Counted from the first letter of the stretch, positions 33,693 through 43,532 are shown. The stretch: 64,000 nt of DNA from Haloarchaeobius iranensis (GCF_900103505.1 NZ_FNIA01000007.1:1-64000), one strand, 5' to 3'. Notes: a model not told the origin generated them from the sequence alone. Translations and numbers: made by a program.

Positions 33693-34964
33693 ATGAACGT
33701 ACGAGCAGTCGCCGACCTGGGTCCCGACGAGCGGCGCGCCATCTTCGAGCGCGACGCGGGCGTCGACGCGGTCCGGAGCGACGTGGCCGACATCGTCGAC
33801 CGGGTGCGCGAGGAGGGCGACGTGGCGGTTCGAGAGTTCTGTGCCGAGTTCGACGACGTGCAGGTGGCGAACCTGGACGTCGCCGGCCAGTGTGAACGGG
33901 CGTACGAGGCCATCGACGACGACGTGCGCGAGGCCGTCGAGACGGCCGCCGCGAACGTCCGCGAGTTCCACGAGGCGCAGGTGCCCGACGACTGGCGCGA
34001 CGACTTCGACGGCCGCGAGCTGGGCCGTCGCTTCCGCCCGCTGCAGCGTGTCGGCGTCTACGCGCCCGGCGGGACCGCCGCGTACCCGTCGTCGGTCATC
34101 ATGGGCGTCGTCCCGGCCGTCGTTGCGGGCGTCGAGGACGTGGTCGTCTGTACGCCGCCGGCCGACGAGCTGAACCCGGTGACGCTGGCGGCTATCCACG
34201 TCGCGGGGGCCGACGAGGTGTACTCCGTGGGCGGTGCACAGGCCGTCGCAGCGATGGCCTACGGCACCGAGTCCATTCCGGCGGTCCAGAAGATCGTCGG
34301 GCCGGGCAACCGGTGGGTGACCGCCGCGAAGGCCGAGGTGCAGGGCGACGTCGACATCGACTTCCTCGCCGGCCCCTCGGAGGTGCTCGTCCTCGCCGAC
34401 GAGACCGCCGAACCCGCCTTCGTCGCTGCCGACCTCGTCGCACAGGCCGAGCACGACGAACACGCCTCGGTGGTCTGTGTCACAGACGACGAGGCGCTCG
34501 CCGAGCGCATCGCCGCCGAGGTCGAGGCACAGGTCGCCGACGCCGAGCGCGAGACCGTGGCCCGAGAAGCCCTCGAGAACGACGCCTCGGGGGTCCTCTT
34601 CGCGCGGTCGATGAGCGAGGCCATCCTGTTCGCCGAGGAGTACGCCGCCGAGCACCTCTCCATCCAGACCGACGACGAGGAGGCCGTCCTCGACCGCATC
34701 GACAGCGCCGGCAGCGTGTTCCTCGGGCCGTACACGCCCGTCGCGGCCGGCGACTACGCCTCGGGGACGAACCACGTGCTGCCGACCGGCGGCGGCGCGA
34801 AGCGCCACGGCGGGCTCTCCGTCGACCACTTCCTCCGCTCGACGACCGTCCAGCGGCTCGACCGCGACGCACTGGAGGACCTCTCCACGACCGTCACGAC
34901 GCTCGCCGACGCGGAGGGGCTGGCCGCACACGCCGACAGCGTGCGTCGCCGGTTCGAGGACTGA
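33693..34964 (+). CDS. hisD: Histidinol dehydrogenase
   Basis: A 423-residue enzyme that oxidises L-histidinol twice with NAD+ to L-histidine, the last step of histidine synthesis. Visible signatures are VGVYAPGGTAAYPSSVIMG, KIVGPGNRWVTAAKAEVQGD, DFLAGPSEVLVLADE, LVAQAEHDEHASVV, AAEHLSIQ and SGTNHVLPTGGGAKRHGGLS, which supply the Zn ligands and catalytic His and Glu residues. The length is typical. TTTTTCG at about 33663-33669 is a TATA candidate 27 nt before the ATG. No other his gene is nearby. Confidence 0.97.
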   Translation: MNVRAVADLGPDERRAIFERDAGVDAVRSDVADIVDRVREEGDVAVREFCAEFDDVQVANLDVAGQCERAYEAIDDDVREAVETAAANVREFHEAQVPDDWRDDFDGRELGRRFRPLQRVGVYAPGGTAAYPSSVIMGVVPAVVAGVEDVVVCTPPADELNPVTLAAIHVAGADEVYSVGGAQAVAAMAYGTESIPAVQKIVGPGNRWVTAAKAEVQGDVDIDFLAGPSEVLVLADETAEPAFVAADLVAQAEHDEHASVVCVTDDEALAERIAAEVEAQVADAERETVAREALENDASGVLFARSMSEAILFAEEYAAEHLSIQTDDEEAVLDRIDSAGSVFLGPYTPVAAGDYASGTNHVLPTGGGAKRHGGLSVDHFLRSTTVQRLDRDALEDLSTTVTTLADAEGLAAHADSVRRRFED

Positions 34965-34965
34965 G

Positions 34966-36111
34966 CTACTCGTCGTCCTCGTCGAGACTGACGCCGATAC
35001 CACAGATCCCGATGGGCCCGCCGTCGTCGTCGGTGAGCAGTGAGGCGCTGATGCGCCGCCGCTCGAACTCGCCCGACTTCTTTTTTATCCGCGCCTCGTA
35101 GGTCGCCGTCTCTCCGTCGCGGACCCGGTCGATGACCGACTCTATCTTCGGGATGTCCTCCGCCGCGAAGATGTCCTCGATATCGATGTCGCGCAGCTCA
35201 GCGTTCGAGTAGCCGCTGACCTCCTCCAGCCTGCTGTTCCAGCGCCACCCGGACCCGTCGAGTTTCGCGACGTAGAACACGTGTGGCAGGGCGTCCAGCG
35301 CGGCGTCGAACAGCTCCTGCTCCTCGCTGAGCTGTTGCTCGGCCTCGACCCGGTCGGTCACGTCGCGCGTGTTGATGACGTACCCTTCGATTGCCGGGTC
35401 GTCGAGGCGGTTCGCCCCCCTGGACTCGATGTGACGCCACTCGCCGTTTGCGTGCCGGAGCCGGTAGCTGATCGAGGGTGTGGCCGATGGGTCCTCCCGC
35501 ATCCGCGAGAACGCGTCCATCACGGCCGCCAGGTCGTCGGGGTGGACCATCTCGAACGAGGGCTCGCCGATGAGGGTCTCGGGTTCGTATCCGAGGACCT
35601 GCTCCGTCGCCGGGCTCGTGTACTGGAACACGCCGTCGTCGTCGAGGATCGTGATGAGGTCGGATGAATGCTCGATGAGCGCCTGGTACCGGTTGCGGGC
35701 CTGCTCGCGCTCGCGCTCGGCCCGGCGCTTCGCCACGGCGTTCCCGATGCGGTTCGCGAGCACCGTGTACTGGTCCGACCCGCCCCCCTTCTGGAGGTAC
35801 TCCGTCGCACCCGCCGAGAGCGCCCGGCTCGCGATCTCCTCGCTCCCCCTGCCGGTGAACAGGATGAACGGGAGATCGGGCCTGCGCTGGCGGACCGACT
35901 CCAGCAGGTCGAGTCCGTCCATGCCGGGCATCTCGTAGTCACAGACGATACAGTCGACCCGGCCGTTCTCCCGGAGACACCGCAGTCCGTCCCTGCCCGA
36001 ACTGGCGCTCTCGACCGTGATATCCTCCCCCTCCCGTTCCAACATCGTCTTCGTCAGGCCGAGCAACGAGTCGTCGTCGTCCACGTGGAGGACACGGATG
36101 GTCCTCGACAT
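34966..36111 (-). CDS. Response regulator with two PAS domains, no kinase domain
   Basis: A 381-residue REC-PAS-PAS protein. The receiver (1-120) has the acidic pocket VDDDD, phospho-acceptor Asp58 in IVCDYEMPGMDG, the Thr switch in ILFTGRG and Lys in EYLQKGG. A helical linker (RRAEREREQARNRYQALIE) leads to PAS1 (about 142-255, ITILDDDGVFQYTSPATEQV) and PAS2 (about 265-380, FYVAKLDGSGWRWNS). It ends without a histidine kinase or output domain, so it probably signals to a partner, as many haloarchaeal PAS regulators do. It is convergent with hisD, stop to stop with 1 nt between. Confidence 0.9.
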   Translation of the reverse strand: MSRTIRVLHVDDDDSLLGLTKTMLEREGEDITVESASSGRDGLRCLRENGRVDCIVCDYEMPGMDGLDLLESVRQRRPDLPFILFTGRGSEEIASRALSAGATEYLQKGGGSDQYTVLANRIGNAVAKRRAEREREQARNRYQALIEHSSDLITILDDDGVFQYTSPATEQVLGYEPETLIGEPSFEMVHPDDLAAVMDAFSRMREDPSATPSISYRLRHANGEWRHIESRGANRLDDPAIEGYVINTRDVTDRVEAEQQLSEEQELFDAALDALPHVFYVAKLDGSGWRWNSRLEEVSGYSNAELRDIDIEDIFAAEDIPKIESVIDRVRDGETATYEARIKKKSGEFERRRISASLLTDDDGGPIGICGIGVSLDEDDE

Positions 36112-36205
36112 CTACCGACGAGACACGTGGCGATAGCTTCAAACTACCGGCGGCCCCCCGACTCGTGCAACAGCATTAACATCCCGCGGCGACGTACGGT
36201 GATGT

Positions 36206-36571
36206 ATGAGCACGGGCACCGCGGATGGGGAGATGTCCCCGCGAATCGAAGTCACCGAGACGGCAGCCGACGAGGCCCTCTCGCTGCTGGAGGGGGAGGG
36301 ACTGGACACCGACGAGGCCGGCCTGCGACTGTTCGTCCAGCAGGGCGGCTGTGCCGGCCTCTCCTACGGCATGCGGTTCGACGACGAGCCGGAGCCTGAC
36401 GACACCATCTACGAACACCACGACCTGCGCGTGTTCGTCGACCCGTCGAGCCTGAACTACGTGGAGGGGAGCGTCCTCGACTTCGAAGGTGGCCTGCAGG
36501 GCGCCGGCTTCCACGTCGAGAACCCGAACGTCGTCTCGGAGTGCGGCTGCGGCGAGTCGTTCCGGACGTGA
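36206..36571 (+). CDS. IscA/ErpA-type iron-sulfur cluster assembly protein
   Basis: A 121-residue A-type carrier protein. Conserved cysteines are Cys49 in QQGGCAGLSYGM and Cys113 and Cys115 in SECGCGESF. SLNYVEGSVLDFEGGLQGAG is the family core. It passes or stores Fe-S clusters. The N-terminal ten residues are extra. A TATA-like CATTAACA at about 36172-36179 lies 27-34 nt before the ATG. It is divergent from the REC-PAS-PAS gene. Confidence 0.93.
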   Translation: MSTGTADGEMSPRIEVTETAADEALSLLEGEGLDTDEAGLRLFVQQGGCAGLSYGMRFDDEPEPDDTIYEHHDLRVFVDPSSLNYVEGSVLDFEGGLQGAGFHVENPNVVSECGCGESFRT

Positions 36572-36622
36572 CTGCGGTCCCGGTGACCCCTCCCGTCGAG
36601 TGGACGTTCTCTCCGTCGTAGC

Positions 36623-36647
36623 CGTGAGACAGCCTCCGCGTCTCACG
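36623..36647. terminator. Hairpin downstream of the IscA-like gene
   Basis: CGTGAGAC (36623-36630) and its exact complement GTCTCACG (36640-36647) enclose a 9-nt loop, about 50 nt after the stop codon. There is no strong T-run after it, so a terminator role is only suggestive. Confidence 0.35.
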
Positions 36648-36791
36648 CCGCTCGGACTGGGTCCTACGTCGGTCGCCTAATCTCGCACCGTGGCGCATGA
36701 CCGCTTCTCGGCTCGTTCCAGAGAAGACACTCTGTTGACACCTGCTCAGTCGAACACTATCTTCGGTGAAACAGCCGGTACGTAGGACTGC

Positions 36792-36977
36792 CTATCGCTC
36801 GGACGTGACGAACAGGACGACGAGTGCCAGTCCGATAGAGGTCGCCGACAGCGGTTCCCAGTTCCCTGTCTGCGCAGCGTTGTAGGTGGCCGCACAGACT
36901 GCTAAAATCCCCACCAGAGACACGGCTATCTCCACGTTCTGGTCAACGGCGAGCTTCGGGACTGAACCGTCACTCAT
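36792..36977 (-). CDS. Small membrane protein, two helices
   Basis: A 61-residue protein with two hydrophobic segments (EIAVSLVGILAVCAATYNAA and TSIGLALVVLFVTS). The N-terminus is short and polar. A TATA-like AATTAAAC on the minus strand near 37003-37010 lies about 28 nt before the ATG. Its GC content is lower than that of its neighbours. Function unknown; small membrane proteins of this shape are common near stress genes in haloarchaea. Confidence 0.65.
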   Translation of the reverse strand: MSDGSVPKLAVDQNVEIAVSLVGILAVCAATYNAAQTGNWEPLSATSIGLALVVLFVTSER

Positions 36978-37195
36978 GTGGATAATGGTTGACGAATTGA
37001 AGTTTAATTGTTTCGATTTTCTCGGCGGCGTATGCCAAATTCCTCATCTGTATCTGCCGATTACACCGATACGTCCTGTTCGCGACTGGGGATTTCACCA
37101 GCGCCGGAAAAATATCGACATGGGCTGTCGGTGAGTCTCCGTCGCAGCCATCCGGACTGTCACGGGGTGATGCCGGCCCGGCGAGCCGTCGGCGG

Positions 37196-37396
37196 TCAGC
37201 CGTCCAGTTCGAACGCCACCGTCACCTCCGCCTGGTACTCTCGGTCCGCAACCGACGCGATTTCGACGCCCAGCTCCTCGACCTCGACCCAGTGCACGTT
37301 GTCTATCGTGTCCTGCGCGCGGTCGATGGCGTTGTCTGCGGCGTCCTCGAAGCTCTCCGAACTCGTGCCGATGAGCGTGATCTTCTTGAAGACCAT
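37196..37396 (-). CDS. Dodecin, flavin-binding protein
   Basis: A 66-residue dodecin, matching the usual 65-70. It forms a hollow dodecamer that stores riboflavin or lumichrome. Seen here: [19 protein letters not shown], the flavin-stacking Trp in [18 protein letters not shown] and the final strand [13 protein letters not shown]. Its TATA-like CTTTAAGTTTG (minus strand, about 37420-37430) is 27 nt before the ATG, giving a leaderless transcript. It is a stand-alone gene. Confidence 0.93.
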   Translation of the reverse strand: MVFKKITLIGTSSESFEDAADNAIDRAQDTIDNVHWVEVEELGVEIASVADREYQAEVTVAFELDG

Positions 37397-37431
37397 ATCC
37401 GTGTGGTAGCACGAGGCATACAAACTTAAAG

Positions 37432-38109
37432 CTACGTCGCGCCGCCGGCCGATTCGTCGTCGCCCTCCAGCCGGTTCCTGACCGCACCGACCACGTCGCT
37501 CAGGTAGGCCTGCCCCCAGACGGCGACGACGAGCCCACCGGCGGTGTTGAACACGAGGTCGCGCATGGTGTCGTCGACGCCGAACTGGATGAGGAACCCC
37601 CCACTGCCAAGCGCCGCCGTGGCGATGCCGATGCCGAACTCCACCAGCTCCCAGACCACGCCGAACGCCATGACGAACGAGAGGATGAAGACGAACGTCA
37701 CCCGCGATGGCAGGTGTATCTCGTCGCTGTGCTCGTCGAGGGCCCGGACGGTCGTGTAGCCGGCGGCGGCGACGAGCGATGAGGAAAGCGCGTGGGTCAT
37801 GTGGTCCCACCACTGGGTGCTCCGGTAGAACGTGCCCTCGGTACCGGGGATGCCGACGGTCCCCAGCGCGTGCAGGAACGCGGCGGTGGTGATCCAGAGC
37901 GACAGCCCGGCGTCGAGCGGGATGTCGAAGTCGCGTTCGATGACCGCCGGGAGCTGGGTCACGGCGAGCCCCAGCAGCGTGTTGACCACGATGCCCAGGT
38001 TCCGTCGCTCGATGCCGACGAACAGCAGCCCGACGAGCGTGAGCTGCATCAGCCGCGTGACCCGCCGCTGGAACGCCTCGTCGATGCCCAGTCTGTCCCG
38101 GAACTTCAC
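37432..38109 (-). CDS. Multi-span membrane protein (DUF2238/YjdF-like)
   Basis: A 225-residue membrane protein with about six helices. The block [20 protein letters not shown] and later [13 protein letters not shown] and [15 protein letters not shown] match the YjdF/DUF2238 family, which has conserved His, Asp and Glu in the membrane region. Function unknown. Its start overlaps the stop of the upstream gene (ATGA), so the two are co-translated and probably act together. Confidence 0.8.
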   Translation of the reverse strand: MKFRDRLGIDEAFQRRVTRLMQLTLVGLLFVGIERRNLGIVVNTLLGLAVTQLPAVIERDFDIPLDAGLSLWITTAAFLHALGTVGIPGTEGTFYRSTQWWDHMTHALSSSLVAAAGYTTVRALDEHSDEIHLPSRVTFVFILSFVMAFGVVWELVEFGIGIATAALGSGGFLIQFGVDDTMRDLVFNTAGGLVVAVWGQAYLSDVVGAVRNRLEGDDESAGGAT

Positions 38110-38810
38110 TTCTCGTTCACCTCGAAGTCGAACTGGTCACTCAACTCCTCCGAGACCTCCTCGACCATCGCGAGCGAGCGCCGTGCGGTGTGGTTGCGCC
38201 GCCGGAAGTACGCCTCGAAGGTCAGCCCGGCGAGCAGCCCGGCGGCGGCGGAGTAGACGAACTCTATCATCAGCGGGTCGAGCTCCGTGTAGAACCCCGT
38301 GCCGATGTAGATGTGTGCGAGCCACCGGACGACCGCCCAGACGCCCGCCGCGGCGAGTGTGAGCACGACGACCGTGAGCACGGCGAAGCCGGGCGTGAGC
38401 TTGACCGGCGTGAACACGTGTAGCTCGACGACGACGATGAGCGCGAAGGCAGCCACGGAGACGTAGGCGGCGGTGCTCGACACGGGCGAGGCCGAGAGGA
38501 ACCCCTGCACGGTGGGCAGCGTCGCGAGGACGATGTCGTTCAACAGCCCACGGACCAGCGCGGTCCGGCCCAGCACGGGCAGTGCGGCCAGCAAGAGCAC
38601 CTCCCACGGCAGCATCACGAGCCACCGCCTGTGCGTCAGCGGTGGGAGGACCGCGACGCCGGCCACCGCCAGCGCGAACACGGTCCAGAGCCAGTCGCCG
38701 AGGAGGACCTCCTCGATGGCCGCGAGGACGACGACAGCGACGAGCACCCACGAGAGAGTCGCGTTCAGCCGGTGCTCCTCGAACAGACGACCGAGGTCCC
38801 GTTCAGTCAT
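38106..38810 (-). CDS. Multi-span membrane protein, operon partner of the DUF2238-like gene
   Basis: A 234-residue membrane protein with about six hydrophobic helices (for example [17 protein letters not shown] and [20 protein letters not shown]). The C-terminal cytoplasmic tail is charged ([20 protein letters not shown]). No catalytic motif is obvious. [20 protein letters not shown] has the same layout as the end of the downstream protein, so the two may be distant paralogues. The promoter should be the AT-rich stretch at 38811-38845. Confidence 0.7.
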   Translation of the reverse strand: MTERDLGRLFEEHRLNATLSWVLVAVVVLAAIEEVLLGDWLWTVFALAVAGVAVLPPLTHRRWLVMLPWEVLLLAALPVLGRTALVRGLLNDIVLATLPTVQGFLSASPVSSTAAYVSVAAFALIVVVELHVFTPVKLTPGFAVLTVVVLTLAAAGVWAVVRWLAHIYIGTGFYTELDPLMIEFVYSAAAGLLAGLTFEAYFRRRNHTARRSLAMVEEVSEELSDQFDFEVNEK

Positions 38811-38867
38811 ACGATAGCACGTAGGGCTAGGTGTATAAGAGTGTGTTTCCCCGGATGTCCGTCGCGC

Positions 38868-39833
38868 TCAGACGAGGACGTAGAGGCCGCCGTAGGCGAC
38901 GAGTGCGAACGTGATGGCCGCGAGCCCGGTCGCGACCGACCTGACCCCGTGGTCGGTGACGCCGCGGCGGAGCGCGTCGAATGCGACCTGCGTTCTGGTC
39001 GGGGCCGCCAGCGGCACCGCGAGCACCGTGCCGACGGCGAGGATGGAGAACACGAAGTGGTACGAGACGTCGAGCGTCGGCGGCGGCAGGAGGAAGAAGG
39101 CACCGCCGTAGGCGAGGCCGGCGGTCGCCCGCGACTTCACCTCCGGCCGGCGGCCGGTCACCCAGCAGAAGGCGAGCAGCGCGAACCAGACGACTGCGAG
39201 CTCGACCGCGAACGCCCCCAGCAGGTGGAGGGTGGGGTCGGCCGAGAGGGCGACGTGGCTGGTGAAGACGGTGGTGTCGAGCGGCCAGAGCATCGCGGGC
39301 GGCTCGCCCGTGAACAGGTCGCCGAACGGGTGCGAGGCGAGCCCCGCGAGCGCCACGACGAAGGTCGTCCGGGCGTCGAGGCTGCTGCTCTCGCGGACGA
39401 TGGCCGCGACCGCGACCCCGGCGAGCGAGAACGCGCCGAGGACGACGAGTCCCAGCAGCCCGTGGAGCGCCGCGGCGACGACGGTCAGCGCGCCGAGCAG
39501 GACGAAGCCGACGGCGATCGAAGTGCCCGCGTGACGCCCACGGACGACGACGAGCGCGAACGCGAGCGCCGCGATGGGTGCGACGACGAGCGAGTGCGTC
39601 ACCGACCGGTGGACGACGGTGCTCGCCGACCAGAACGCCGTCGTCACGGAGAACACGCTGTCGAACTCCGCGCCGGCGAAGCCCGTAAGTGCGTACACCA
39701 TGTCCGTGTCGGGGACCGCGGCGAACGCCCCCGCGGCCGCGCCGGCGGCCAGCGCGCGTCCCGGCGAGGCGTCGAGGGCACGCGCTACCGTGGCGACGAG
39801 CGCGAACGCCAGCAGCGAGTGCCCGACCATCAT
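38868..39833 (-). CDS. Membrane-bound metal-dependent hydrolase family (YdjM/DUF457-like)
   Basis: A 321-residue membrane protein. Conserved polar motifs of the YdjM family are in place: MVGHSLLAFA at the N-terminus, AVPDTDMVYAL, VVHRSVTHSLVVAP and LASHPFGDLFTGEPPAMLWP, whose His and Asp residues are thought to bind metal. About eight hydrophobic helices follow. The start is the first of two ATGs (39833 or 39830); a TATA-like GCATAAGT lies 26 nt upstream. Family role is not settled. Confidence 0.85.
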   Translation of the reverse strand: MMVGHSLLAFALVATVARALDASPGRALAAGAAAGAFAAVPDTDMVYALTGFAGAEFDSVFSVTTAFWSASTVVHRSVTHSLVVAPIAALAFALVVVRGRHAGTSIAVGFVLLGALTVVAAALHGLLGLVVLGAFSLAGVAVAAIVRESSSLDARTTFVVALAGLASHPFGDLFTGEPPAMLWPLDTTVFTSHVALSADPTLHLLGAFAVELAVVWFALLAFCWVTGRRPEVKSRATAGLAYGGAFFLLPPPTLDVSYHFVFSILAVGTVLAVPLAAPTRTQVAFDALRRGVTDHGVRSVATGLAAITFALVAYGGLYVLV

Positions 39834-39891
39834 GTCAGCGCCCGTACGAGCCGCCGGGGCATAAGTCACTCGCCGGGCGTGCGAACTGGCC

Positions 39892-40473
39892 TCAGTCGGC
39901 GGTCGCGCCCGTATCGCTCGGCTCCCCGCGCTTGGTCCACTTCTTCTCTATCTCGGCGTTCCCCCGGACGACGGTGTCGCCGTCGACCGCGAAGCGGGTC
40001 TTCCGGAGCTCGATGGTCGTCACCTGGCCGCTGACGTCGCCGACGGTCACCTCGTCGCCGGGGTTGAAGTCGGGGTCACGGAGCAGGTAGACGCCGGCGA
40101 CGGCGTCGGCGATCATCCCGGAGAGGGCGTAGGAGACGCCGAGTGCGACGAAGCCGGCGGATGTCCCGATGGCGGCCGCCAGCTCGGAGAGCCCGACGAC
40201 CGAGAGGAACGAGAGCGCGACCGCGAACCAGAGCACGACGGCGATGATGGTCGAGAGGAACTGGCGATACACCGGTGCCTCGCCCGGCAGCGTCCTGGCG
40301 AGCACTCGCCGAACCGCGAACATGACGAGCTTCACGAGGAGGCCGGCGAGCACGAGGAAGACGATGCCAGCGAGCACCTTCGGGAGTGCCTCGGTGATGT
40401 CGGTCACGAACAGTTCGAGCGAGCGTTCGACGACCTCGACGACGCCGGTCGGCGGGTCGGTCTGGTCCTGCAT
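39892..40473 (-). CDS. Small MscS-like mechanosensitive channel protein
   Basis: A 193-residue protein: an N-terminal amphipathic segment, two membrane helices (LAGIVFLVLAGLLVKLVMFA and TIIAVVLWFAVALSFLSVVG), a pore-like helix (AAAIGTSAGFVALGVSYALS) and the MscS beta domain (FNPGDEVTVGDVSGQVTTIE). It ends after the beta domain and lacks the C-terminal alpha/beta barrel of full MscS, so it is a short form. Likely an osmotic safety valve or small-solute channel. A larger MscS protein lies at 50312. Confidence 0.85.
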   Translation of the reverse strand: MQDQTDPPTGVVEVVERSLELFVTDITEALPKVLAGIVFLVLAGLLVKLVMFAVRRVLARTLPGEAPVYRQFLSTIIAVVLWFAVALSFLSVVGLSELAAAIGTSAGFVALGVSYALSGMIADAVAGVYLLRDPDFNPGDEVTVGDVSGQVTTIELRKTRFAVDGDTVVRGNAEIEKKWTKRGEPSDTGATAD

Positions 40474-40529
40474 GGCCAGTCGCTCGGTCGCCGGGGTGGT
40501 AAAACCACAGCTGGACCGGCGACACCCGG

Positions 40530-43500
40530 TCACGCCCCGTCGAGCGCCGCCGCCACGGCCTCGATGGGGTGCTGTGGGCGGCTCGCGCCGGGTCGGTCGC
40601 CGAGCTGCGTGCGGCAGGACGCGCCGGGCGCCACCGGTCGACCGTCGGCGGCGTCGACCTGGTCGAAGAGGATGCGGCCGATGGCCCGCGAGAGCTCGTG
40701 GTGCTCGGCCTCGTAGCCGAAGCTGCCGGCCATGCCACAGCAGCCGGCGTCGAGCGGGTCGACGGTGTACCCCGCCCGTCGGAGCACGCCGACCGCGTGG
40801 TGGTCAGTCCCGAGCGCCTTCTGGTTGCAGTGGCCGTGATAGACGAGCCGGTCGTCGGGCGCGTCCGTCGGCAGGGACGAGACGAGTCGGTTCCGGTCGA
40901 GGTACTCGCAGACGCCCCCGCTGGCCGCCGCGACGGCCGCACGCGCCGGCGAATCCGGGAGGAGGTCGGCGTACTCGTCGGCCAGCATCGCGGCGTCGCT
41001 CGGCTCGACGAAGGCCACCGCCCAGCCGTCCGCGACCAGCGGTTCGAGCGCGCCGACCGTCGCCCTCGCGCGCTCCCGGGCCACGTCGAGGAAGCCCAGC
41101 GAGTACGCCGGCCGGCCGGTCGCCCCGAGGTCCGTCGGGACCGCGACGTGGACGCCGGCGGCCTCCAGCACCCGGACCGCCGCCCTGCCGACGGCGGGCT
41201 CGGTGTAGTTCGTGTAGGTGTCCGGGTAGAGCACGACCCGTCGGTCGGCGTCGCTGGGGACCTGCGGACCGCGCGTGGCGAACCAGTCCACGAGGCTCTC
41301 GCGCTCGAACGTCGGGAGCTCCCGGTCCGCCGCGACGCCGAGCAACCGTTCGCCGAGGGCACGGGCACCGGGAAGCTGTGTCGCCCAGTTCGACAGCGGG
41401 GCGAGCGTGCTCCCGACGGCTGCAAAGCGGTCGATGTCGCGGAAGAGGCGTTCGCGGAGGGACGCGCCGTCGCGCTCGTGGTGCTGGTGTTTCACCTCCG
41501 CTTTCAGCTTCGCCAGGTCGACGCCGGTCGGGCAGTCACTCGCACAGCCCTTGCAGCCGACACAGAGGTCCAGCACCTCGGACTGGAACCGCTCGGAGTA
41601 GAGTTCCTCCGCGTCGAGTTCCCCGCTGATGGCCGCCCGGAGCAGGTTCGCTCGGCCCCTGGTCGACTGGACCTCCTCGCGGCTCGCGCGGTAGGTCGGA
41701 CACATCGTGTCGCTGCCCGTCTGGCGACAGGTGCCACAGCCGTTGCAGAGCTCGACGAGGTGGGCGAAGCCGCCGTCGTCGTCGAAGTCGAGGGTCGTCT
41801 GCGGTTCGAGCGCGCTGTACTCGGGGCCGTAGCGGAGCCGCTCCCGCATGTCCGCGCCGACACCGCGGTCGCTCGGCGGGCCGTGGTCGGACGCCGAGTC
41901 GCGGTAGACGACGTTTCCGGGGTGGAGCTGCCACGCGGGGTCGAACGCGGTCTTGACACGCTTGAACGCGTCCCAGAGGGTGGGGCCGTACATCTTCGGG
42001 GTGAACGCCGTGCGTGCGAGGCCGTCGCCGTGCTCGCCCGAGAACGCGCCGTCGTACTCCAGCACGAGGTCGGTCACGTCGTCGGCGATGGCGTGCATCG
42101 TCTCGACGCCGTCCTCCGTCTTCAGGTTCAGGATGGGCCGGATGTGGAGCGTGCCGACGCCGGCGTGGGCGAAGTACGCCGCCGAGGTGCCGTGGCGCTC
42201 GAGCACCGCCTCGAACTCCTCGACGTAGCTGGCGAGCCGGTCGGGCGGCACCGTCGCGTCCTCGATGAACGGGTACGGCTTCGGGTCGCCGTCCATCGAC
42301 ATCAGCAGCGGGATGGCCGCCGTCCGGAGCTTCCAGAGGTCCGCCTGGTCGTCCGCGTCGAACGCCTCGAGGTGCCTGGTCGCCGCCCCCTCGCGCTGGA
42401 GCGTGTCCGTGGCGGCGTCCATCGCGGCCACGAAGTCGTCGTGCAGCTCCGAGTCGAACTCGACGAGCAGGAACGCCGCGGCGTCGTCGGGGAACGGCTC
42501 GGCGTACTCGCTGTACTCCGGCGCGTCGCGGGCCATCGCGACCACCTGGTTGTCGACGAGCTCGACCGCGCTCGCGTCGTGTGCGAGGGCGTCCGGGACC
42601 GCCGCGAGCGCGTCGACCAGGTCGTCGTAGGCGTAGACCGCCAGCGCGTGGGACTCGGGGCGGGTCACGAGGTCGAGCTCCGCGGCCGTGACGACGGCGA
42701 GCGTGCCCTCGCTCCCGACGACGAGCTTCGCGAGGTTCATGACGCGCTCGCCGTCCGCCTCGCGGACGACCTTGTGGAGGTTGTAGCCCGAGACACAGCG
42801 CTTGAGTTCGGGGTACCGGGACGCTATCTCCGCCTCGTGCTCCTCGACGAGTGCCCGGACCGTCCGGTGGAGGTCGGCGACGCGGTCGTCGCGGCCCAGG
42901 AGCTCGTCCCACTCGGGTGAGTCGAGGGTCACGTCGCCGAGGGTCGCCTCGGTCCCGTCGGCGAGCACCACGTCGACCGAGCGCACGTACGCGTCGGTGA
43001 TGCCGTATCTGACCGAGTGTGCGCCCGTCGAGTTGTTGCCGATGCCGCCACCGACCGTCGCGCGGGCGGACGACGCGGGGTCCGGCGCGAACTGGAGGCC
43101 GTGGGGTTCGAGGACGGCGTCGAGGTCGTCCTGCACGACGCCGGGCTGGACGCGGGCGGTCCGCGCGTCGGGGTCGACGTCGAGCACCGCGTCCATGTGG
43201 ACCGAGCAGTCGATGACGACACAGCCCTCGCCGACCCCCTGCCCCGCCAGCGAGGTGCCCGCGCCACGCGGGAGCACCGGCACGCCGTGCTCGGCAGCGG
43301 TCCGGACCGCCGCCTGCACGTCCGCGGCGTCGCGTGGTTCGACGACGCCGGCCGGCCGCGCCTGGTAGATGCTCCCGTCGGTGGCGTACAGCACCTGTGC
43401 GTACTCGTCGAAGCGCACGTCCCCGCGCACCGCCCCGCGGAGGTCGGCTGCCAGGTCGGCGTACGCCTCGTCGCCCGGGTGGGCGAACCCGAGCGCGTCG

Positions 43501-43532
43501 TGGCTCGGGCGGGACTCCTCGTCCGTAGCCAT
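40530..43532 (-). CDS. FAD-linked oxidase fused to Fe-S/CCG domains (GlcD-GlcF-like)
   Basis: A 1000-residue 2-hydroxyacid oxidoreductase. The N-terminal half is a VAO-type FAD domain (VLPRGAGTSLAGQGV at 86-100, GGGIGNNSTGAHSVRYG) with the C-terminal oxidase cap (YFAHAGVGTLHIRPILN and GAFSGEHGDG). The C-terminal half has two Fe-S motifs (CNGCGTCRQTGSDTMCP near 594 and CVGCKGCASDCPTGVD near 655) and CCG-type segments (HGHCNQKALG and AGCCGMAGSFGYE). This is the glycolate/D-lactate oxidase fusion (Dld/YdiJ-like); electrons go to the quinone pool. The start MATDEESR was chosen as the start of the conserved part. Confidence 0.92.
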   Translation of the reverse strand: MATDEESRPSHDALGFAHPGDEAYADLAADLRGAVRGDVRFDEYAQVLYATDGSIYQARPAGVVEPRDAADVQAAVRTAAEHGVPVLPRGAGTSLAGQGVGEGCVVIDCSVHMDAVLDVDPDARTARVQPGVVQDDLDAVLEPHGLQFAPDPASSARATVGGGIGNNSTGAHSVRYGITDAYVRSVDVVLADGTEATLGDVTLDSPEWDELLGRDDRVADLHRTVRALVEEHEAEIASRYPELKRCVSGYNLHKVVREADGERVMNLAKLVVGSEGTLAVVTAAELDLVTRPESHALAVYAYDDLVDALAAVPDALAHDASAVELVDNQVVAMARDAPEYSEYAEPFPDDAAAFLLVEFDSELHDDFVAAMDAATDTLQREGAATRHLEAFDADDQADLWKLRTAAIPLLMSMDGDPKPYPFIEDATVPPDRLASYVEEFEAVLERHGTSAAYFAHAGVGTLHIRPILNLKTEDGVETMHAIADDVTDLVLEYDGAFSGEHGDGLARTAFTPKMYGPTLWDAFKRVKTAFDPAWQLHPGNVVYRDSASDHGPPSDRGVGADMRERLRYGPEYSALEPQTTLDFDDDGGFAHLVELCNGCGTCRQTGSDTMCPTYRASREEVQSTRGRANLLRAAISGELDAEELYSERFQSEVLDLCVGCKGCASDCPTGVDLAKLKAEVKHQHHERDGASLRERLFRDIDRFAAVGSTLAPLSNWATQLPGARALGERLLGVAADRELPTFERESLVDWFATRGPQVPSDADRRVVLYPDTYTNYTEPAVGRAAVRVLEAAGVHVAVPTDLGATGRPAYSLGFLDVARERARATVGALEPLVADGWAVAFVEPSDAAMLADEYADLLPDSPARAAVAAASGGVCEYLDRNRLVSSLPTDAPDDRLVYHGHCNQKALGTDHHAVGVLRRAGYTVDPLDAGCCGMAGSFGYEAEHHELSRAIGRILFDQVDAADGRPVAPGASCRTQLGDRPGASRPQHPIEAVAAALDGA

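Noticed and set aside
37008-37409. Plus-strand 133-codon frame over the dodecin gene
   Set aside because: Ser-rich shadow opposite the dodecin gene, which has clear family motifs and a promoter on the other strand.
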